Positions 29,512 through 34,278 of a DNA stretch of 34,278 nucleotides are shown piece by piece. Source of the DNA: Bremia lactucae (Eukaryota > Oomycota > Peronosporomycetes > Peronosporales > Peronosporaceae); NCBI RefSeq assembly GCF_004359215.1, contig NW_027152210.1, positions 40,015 through 74,292 of the forward strand. Reading direction: 5' to 3'. The position numbers and the translations under genes are program-made. The notes beneath the pieces were generated by a model. That model did no database searches. It saw only the letters and a list, made by a program, of their open reading frames with translations, and had not been told where the DNA came from. The first letter of the stretch is position 1. Each line of letters begins with the position of its first letter.

Positions 29512-30709
29512 TTGGAGCATCCACAAGCGTGTGGATGTACTACGAGTGAGTGCGATGGCCTCACTTGTGGTACGGTCGTAAGTACAACTGCACAAGATCA
29601 CAGTGTGATTATTAATCACATTCTGGAGTCTGCTGCCGGCGGCTGTGTTAATGCACAGGCAGCGCCGAAGGTCCACCACTCGAAGAGGTCGAGTGGATTG
29701 AGACATGAATGTACACTTGGTGGGCGACATTCAAGGAGTATGCCGGTTGCCCCAAAGGGACAACAGATGATCCTAGGTCGAGTAGAGAGTCGACCGTAGA
29801 GGACCCGACTGTGATAGCGCAATTACATTCGAAAGACGTTACGGGAAGAGGTCCCCACGTACTTGAGGAGAAATCTCCTCAAATAGTTGAAGTTACTAGA
29901 CTTTTAGATCCCGAGGGATTAATCCCTCGGCAGCCTGTGGATAAATCCCAGGAAGAAACCGAGACATTAAATGTCTTGGTTAATGACGGATCGAGAGTAG
30001 GCGCTTCTACTCTTGATCTGTATGCGCCTCCGAAGTTAACTTCGGAGATAACTCAATTACCAACCCTAGAACCTAAGCGGTTCTTGAGAGATCTGCATTG
30101 TGGGAAAATCAAGCAGATCTGCGTACTCGTCACAGAGGACGATTACGTAACCGACATTCGGTCAGCGGTAATTTTTGCAGAGAACGAACGGGTTCTCAGC
30201 AGCTCATCAATGGACGAAAATGTCCTCGATGAGAAGACTCGGATTGAGAGATACAGTACTCAATCTTGGGAGTCACTCAAGGGAAATCCTCTATACGAGG
30301 ATTTAATAGAATTCAGGGATGTATTCCCTGAAGCAGTTCCATGCGAGTTACCTAAGGATAAAGGCACTCGACATGAGATCGAGCTCAAACCGGGCTCGAA
30401 GTACTGTGTCATGAAGCAGTGGCCACTGCCTCGTGAACAAGTACTTGCGATCGACAAATTCTTTGCCGATCGGGTAAAAGCGGGCCATGTGAGGGAATCA
30501 ACTTCCCCACATAGCTCTCCGACCTTCTGTGTGCGAAAGGCCACAGGAGGGTGGCGGATAGTGCACGCATTCAATAAACTGAATGCTGCAACGATACCGG
30601 CTCAAACGCCGATACCGAGAAAAGACGTAATCATAGACGGTATGTCTAAGAGTACTATCTTTTCTTCTATGGATCTGATGGATGGGTTCTATCAAATCCT
30701 TATGCGTGA
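29512..30709 (+). pseudogene. element D linker and N-terminal half of RT
   Basis: A long open frame (29709-30709) runs from linker peptides SEITQLPTLEPKRFLRDLHC and YVTDIRSAVIFAENE through FRDVFPEAVPCELPKDKGTR, GSKYCVMKQWPLPREQVLAI, HSSPTFCVRKATGGWRIVHA and FNKLNAATIPAQTPIPRKD to MDLMDGFYQILMR (RT fingers/palm start). It then hits the N. An earlier frame (29512-29700) encodes HPQACGCTTSECDGLTCGTV. The YxDD motif and the rest of RT are absent. This is the best preserved frame among the elements, yet it is packed with short palindromes. Confidence 0.82.
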
Positions 30710-30710
30710 N
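30710..30710. other. ambiguous base N at an internal deletion/assembly junction
   Basis: The only N in the window. It joins RT (QILMR) directly to the end of RNase H (KQNALADA, from 30713). In element A these two points are about 935 bp apart. Confidence 0.9.
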
Positions 30711-32541
30711 CCGGCAAGCAGAATGCTTTGGCCGATGCGTTTTTACGCAGGCCGGATTATGAGCTCTTTCATTTAACGACTATCGTGTCGCCTGTTACTG
30801 AATTAATCCGTTCGGCTTACGCCAAGGATGATCAGTGTGTAGCTCTGCTACGAGCTCTAAAGAGCACTGAATCAGATTTTAAATTGTCGGCACGTTTGCG
30901 GGCAAGGTTACATCGATATTCTAACAATAACGACCTGTTCCTTATTGCACAGACATCGCGGACCCTCCACATGTCGTTGTTCCTCATGATGTCATGATGA
31001 GGATTTGAAGTACCAAATCCTCAATGCTGTCCTTGGTGGTCATTTCGGTAGAGAAAAGACCTACGGCTCCATAAGCCAGGGTTAAGGTGGCCCAAACTTA
31101 TTAAATGGGTCAGCACATATGTTCGCACATGCGAAACTTGCCAACGGGTTAAATCCTCGGCACATGCTGCGACGCCACTGGCGAGTCTTCCCGTCCCCAT
31201 AGGTTGCTGGGAGTCGATTAGTATGGATTTTGTATTCAGTCTACCGAAAGATTCAGCCAGTAACTCCGGCATTGTGGTCTTTGTTGACCGATTGAGAAAA
31301 ATGGCTCACTTAGCGGTCGTGCCGGATTCTATTGATGGTGAAGGTACATCTGAGCTGTTAATTGATCGCGTGTTTCGACAACACCGGTTTGCCAGTGGCA
31401 ATTGTCTCTGATTAGGACCCCCGTTTCACGGGTAAATTCTTGAAATCAATTTTTCGAGTGCTTGGCACCAGATTGGATATGTCCACTGCGGACCATCCGC
31501 AGACCGATGGCCAAAGTGAACGTGTCATTCCCGTCATTGAAGACATTTACGCAGCGTGTGTGCTCAGACACCAAAGCACTGGAGCTCAATGCTCCCAGTG
31601 GTGGAGTTTGCTTTAATAATGCTGTTCATGCCTCTACAGGCTATACTCCGCTCTATGTAAACGGTCTTACCCACCCACGCGTTCCATTGACGATGCCACT
31701 GCGTGGTTCAGGGCTTGGTGGGGGAGAATTGGCCGATAGCCCTGTTACCGTTCGGATACAAGTAAGCGAGCTTCTCGCGACGCGATTTGTTGTCTTAATT
31801 CACGCAAGGGATACGATGGCTGATAGCCAAGACAAACAAAAAGAACAAGCAGATGCAAATGCAGAAGCTGTATTAATTCTTATATGATCGGAGATTGAAT
31901 TTTACTAAACGCTAAAATTGTACCTATCAATTTGGTTTCCGCGGTCTTCAAGACCAAATTGCGCCCGCGCTTTTTTGGACCATTTAGGGTCGTGGCCAAG
32001 AAGAGCCTCGCTTATACGCTAAACCTTTCCAGCAAGCTGCGTATACACCCAGTGTTTTATGTTGGCTTGCTTAAGCCATATCGGGACCCTTCCCACGTGG
32101 ACTTGAAGGCGCTTGCGCCGAGAGAGGCGGTCGTGCCGCAGATTGTCGCATCCTCACCAGGATATCCAACTCCTCTAAAGAGGCTGCTGACGCTCCAGTG
32201 TCGAGAGACGGTCCCGCCTCAAAAGAGCTCTCAACTGGAGCAAGGACCTCACGAAGAAGTTGCACCTCGTGCCGTAGAGCATCAAATGCTTCTGTCGTTA
32301 TTTCGGCCCCCTCCCGCGCTGCTTGATGCGCGGGGGAACATTTAGTTTCATGTGGAGAAACTTTAAAGCGACGTCGCCGTGAGGGTCAATACCAGTATCT
32401 GGTGAAGTGGCTAGGGTACCCCTCTTCTGAAAACTCTTGGGAGTTCGAGGTACCTCTTCGGCAAGATTGCCCGTACGCCGTTGACGTTTTTGAGCGCCAA
32501 GCTCAGGGTCAACTCGCGTCAAACGACGTTTCCCACCACTA
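30711..32541 (+). pseudogene. element D integrase with complete chromodomain end
   Basis: After the N: KQNALADAFLRRPDYELFHL, then AYAKDDQCVALLRALKSTES and SARLRARLHRYSNNNDLFLI. Integrase core follows in broken frames: HFGREKTYGSISQ, SMDFVFSLPKDSASN and FVDRLRKMAHLAVVPDSIDG. AVHASTGYTPLYVNGLTHPR leads into the C-terminal tail (LRPRFFGPFRVVAKKSLAYT, RIHPVFYVGLLKPYRDPSHV). A chromodomain ends the protein: REGQYQYLVKWLGYPSSENS, WEFEVPLRQD, stopping at TAA 32539-32541. At least four frameshifts occur. The chromodomain frame itself is intact over about 60 codons. Confidence 0.83.
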
Positions 32542-32590
32542 AACGTGGGATTAGGTGGATCAATAGCCTCACTGCGGTTTTGATTCATGG

Positions 32591-33392
32591 TTACACGGTC
32601 AGCCGAAGCACTGACATATCGGCTAGGCTTTCTTCGTTTTGTGGCATAAATGCCGACCGTAACTGGCCTTTGGCCTTAAGCTTTGCGAGATCGAAGCGAA
32701 GCTTCCGTTCCAAACGAACATCACCTCTATCTGCAGACTCTCTGATATTCCAGATATTACGAAGTCGGCGGGTTCGGTGAACCCAGTTCTCAAATGAGAC
32801 GTCGTTTTCACTTCTTGTTTCCTTTGGAAACAAAACGATTGGATTTCCCTCATGGAGGTCACCGAAGCCCCACGGGCTTGATCACGTAAACGCGTCAGAT
32901 ACTGGTTTCGCGTCATTACCTTTGGCGTAAGGTGTTGCTCATGAAGAGCATCGCGGGCAGCGATCTCCTCCGGCGTCCTCGCCGGGTCACCGGAGATCCA
33001 GATGGCCAAGCATTGACCGGCTATCTCTTTGAGACACTCGTCCGTACTAAGCGGAGTGAATCTATATTTACTATGAGCTTTAGCTTTTGCTATCTCGGCA
33101 GCTCGACGACGAGCTCTTTCCTCTATGAGGATTATCTGCTCTTGCTCTTCATCGATTTGATTCGTAATGATGTTGGACTCAGGGTCCCGTGTCCTGCTCA
33201 ATGCAGTTAAGACATCAGCGGCACCACGTTCTCGGAACGAATTCGGGGCCCGCTGACATTCATCCGGAGGAGAAGGCGTGAGCTAACGCCGCTCTTTTCC
33301 TCCTCCTCTGATGGAGAGTGACTTTTAAAGTCCACCATTCCCTCATCGTCGAGGAAGGTGCTCAGAGTCTGTGACTCACGCTTGTTTGTCAT
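32591..33392 (-). pseudogene. antisense ORF between pol and 3' LTR of element D (unknown protein)
   Basis: On the strand opposite to pol lies a coding-looking stretch. MTNKRESQTLSTFLDDEGMV (ATG at 33392) leads to acidic SPSEEEEKSGVS; after a one-base shift near 33282, PDECQRAPNSFRERGAADVL and SRTRDPESNIITNQIDEEQE follow. A helical segment (ERARRRAAEIAKAKAHSKYR), FTPLSTDECLKEIAGQCLAI and RTPEEIAARDALHEQHLTPK come next; after a second shift near 32840, WVHRTRRLRNIWNIRESADR ends at a stop at 32591. Length would be about 265 aa. I recognise no domain. Frame continuity with only two shifts over 800 bp, and biased composition, suggest a once-real gene. Antisense ORFs near the 3' LTR are known in some plant Gypsy elements; capture of a host gene is an alternative. 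Confidence 0.5.
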
Positions 33393-33494
33393 TAGACAAA
33401 GGAATGAAAAACAAAACCGAACGGTTAGCTCTTTAGGTTCCAACCTCAAAGAGGAAATGAAGCGAATGTTGTCGCTCGGTGTCAACAGTCTAAT

Positions 33495-33503
33495 GGGGGA
33501 GGG
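33495..33503 (+). other. polypurine tract of element D
   Basis: gggggaggg directly precedes TGTAATTGGGCACACATCGG, the LTR start shared with element A. A purine run abutting TG is the standard plus-strand priming site, and it fixes the 3' LTR start at 33504. Confidence 0.8.
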
Positions 33504-34099
33504 TGTAATTGGGCACACATCGGTTGGAGAGCCATTGTTTTGCTCACTTTATTTAATGGGTAAAATATCCTTTATCCAATTCTAAAACAGTTAATTACTT
33601 GAATCCCATTTATTATGGGTAACAAATGTGGTCGCCGCTAGATATAAATCTGGCGGCTGACATCTATTTTTTATTTAGCTAGGGTACGGTTCTAGATTAA
33701 ATAAGTAGTTCGCCTTCTGATCTTAAAGCATCAAGTGCCTTCCTAAGGCTTGCGCATTGATCTGTAAGAGATAGAAGCCTTTCGAAGGTATATCCTCTTG
33801 GGCTCTAGTTGCCACTTTGGTTCTACGACCCCTGAATCCCTTGAACTAGGATTCCTTAAGCATTAATAGCTTGTACGACTCCCTGAGTTGTTAAACCCAT
33901 TAGTTCAATAGAACTAAGAGACTCTCTGAGTCTGAAAGTCTTCCTCTGACTTTAGGAGCGAGGTAGCTCCGCTACACCTTAAGCTTTAATAGCTTGTGCG
34001 ACTCCCGGAGTTGTTAAAACCATTAGTTTAATAGAACTAAGTGACTCTTTGAGTCTGGAAGTCTTCCTCTGACTTTAGAAGCGAGGTAGTTCCGCTTAA
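33504..34099 (+). repeat. 3' LTR of element D with duplicated end
   Basis: The 596-bp LTR aligns with the 483-bp LTR of element A from TGTAAT to the GCTCCGCT-(T/A)CA end, plus an extra tandem copy of the last 123 bp. Landmarks: cccatttattatggg, gccttcctaaggc, ttagttc-aata-gaactaa and gactc/gagtc stems. The terminus is mutated (CTTAA instead of CTTCA). Confidence 0.85.
33854..34099 (+). repeat. 123-bp tandem duplication at the LTR terminus
   Basis: Copy 1 (33854-33976) starts ccttaagcattaatagcttg and ends gctccgctaca; copy 2 (33977-34099) starts ccttaagctttaatagcttg and ends gttccgcttaa. The copies differ at roughly a dozen sites by eye, so the duplication is not recent. The left end of copy 1 has its counterpart in the single-copy LTR of element A. 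Confidence 0.85.
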
Positions 34100-34278
34100 C
34101 TTACGACAGAGTCTGATAGATGGATCCAATTGTATTTCCTTTTTTGTCCATATTCGTGTGCAACCTCACAATTTTCAACTCGTATGTGACCCACATAAAT
34201 TCTAAGCATTCTTCGATTAAGCTGCTGCGCCTTCCGATCCGTGAATTCATCACCTCCAGCCATTTTGGTTTCAAGCGA
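34096..34278 (-). pseudogene. unidentified ORF truncated by the LTR of element D, at window edge
   Basis: On the minus strand an ATG at 34263 begins MAGGDEFTDRKAQQLNRRML, continues RIYVGHIRVENCEVAHEYGQ and KRKYNWIHLSDSV, and stops at 34096, one or two codons after crossing into the LTR (34099). The frame is also open upstream to the window edge. The 54 codons outside the LTR are all open, so the insertion probably cut a coding exon. I do not recognise the family; it could be a host gene or another mobile element. Confidence 0.45.

Larger units (their letters stand above)
29505..34099 (+). mobile_element. Ty3/Gypsy element D, plus strand, 5'-truncated, chromodomain type
   Basis: Order: pre-RT linker (29505-30350), RT start (to 30709), a single N at 30710, the end of RNase H, integrase, chromodomain and pol stop (32541), a 960-bp spacer with an antisense ORF, a polypurine tract (33495-33503) and the 3' LTR (33504-34099). 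Gag and the canonical protease are missing. It is the same broad family as element A, since LTR start, integrase and post-RNase-H peptides match. Multiple frameshifts make it inactive. Confidence 0.85.

Noticed and set aside
30711..30776. Continuation of the element D RT ORF past the N
   Set aside because: The frame after the N is not the pol frame; the correct reading there is KQNALADA in another frame.
32298..32588. 96-codon minus-strand ORF near the element D chromodomain
   Set aside because: Shadow of the intact chromodomain frame on the plus strand; not part of the separate antisense ORF starting at 33392.

Overview
The window looks like nuclear DNA of an oomycete, most likely a Peronosporales (Phytophthora / downy mildew-type) genome. 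The grounds are: tightly packed eukaryotic genes with short introns of 54-92 bp; a CTCATTCCAAAT-type initiator upstream of one gene; and abundant decayed Ty3/Gypsy and Ty1/Copia retrotransposons whose Gag and Pol sequences resemble oomycete families as I know them. The species assignment is inference. I saw no rRNA gene, tRNA gene, CRISPR array or bacterial feature.

Layout. 1-2190: retrotransposon debris, with a minus-strand Gypsy gag running off the left edge, a plus-strand Gypsy pre-RT fragment, and two stretches made of consecutive short hairpins. 2190-14160: a compact gene island with six host genes. These are a PH-like-domain protein (+, 2921-4729), a CENP-B/Tigger transposase-derived protein that looks domesticated (-, 4925-6964), a SET-domain methyltransferase-like protein (+, 7073-8449), Arp2/3 subunit ARPC1 in eight exons (-, 8619-10246), an unknown coiled-coil/disordered basic protein (+, 10422-12328, two exons) and a phosphoglycolate/4-nitrophenyl-phosphatase-type HAD enzyme in nine exons (-, 12468-13891). 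The ARPC1 and HAD genes look like scattered broken ORFs until spliced; once joined by hand they give complete proteins of 391 and 300 aa. The genes alternate strands, so they form two divergent promoter pairs (6965-7072 and 10247-10421) and two tail-to-tail pairs.

14168-34099: a block of nested or abutting retroelements. Element A (-, 14168-19820) is a Gypsy element with a 483-bp 5' LTR and a truncated 3' LTR. Element B (-, about 20640-25000) is a chromodomain-bearing Gypsy pol lacking gag. Element C (-, about 25000-28080) is a Copia gag-protease-integrase fragment. Element D (+, about 29505-34099) is related to A; it has a single-N junction in RT, a complete chromodomain end, an antisense ORF between pol and the 3' LTR, a polypurine tract, and an LTR whose last 123 bp are tandemly duplicated. 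All four elements carry frameshifts, stops or deletions. At the right edge an unidentified ORF on the minus strand is cut by the LTR of D.

The most unusual signal is structural. The Gypsy-type material, both LTR-like and coding, is saturated with short perfect inverted repeats (arms 6-10 bp, small loops), far denser than I noticed in the host genes. In two places (RT of A, integrase of C) a larger 59-71 bp foldback has clearly been inserted into a coding domain, suggesting templated inverted duplication as a source.
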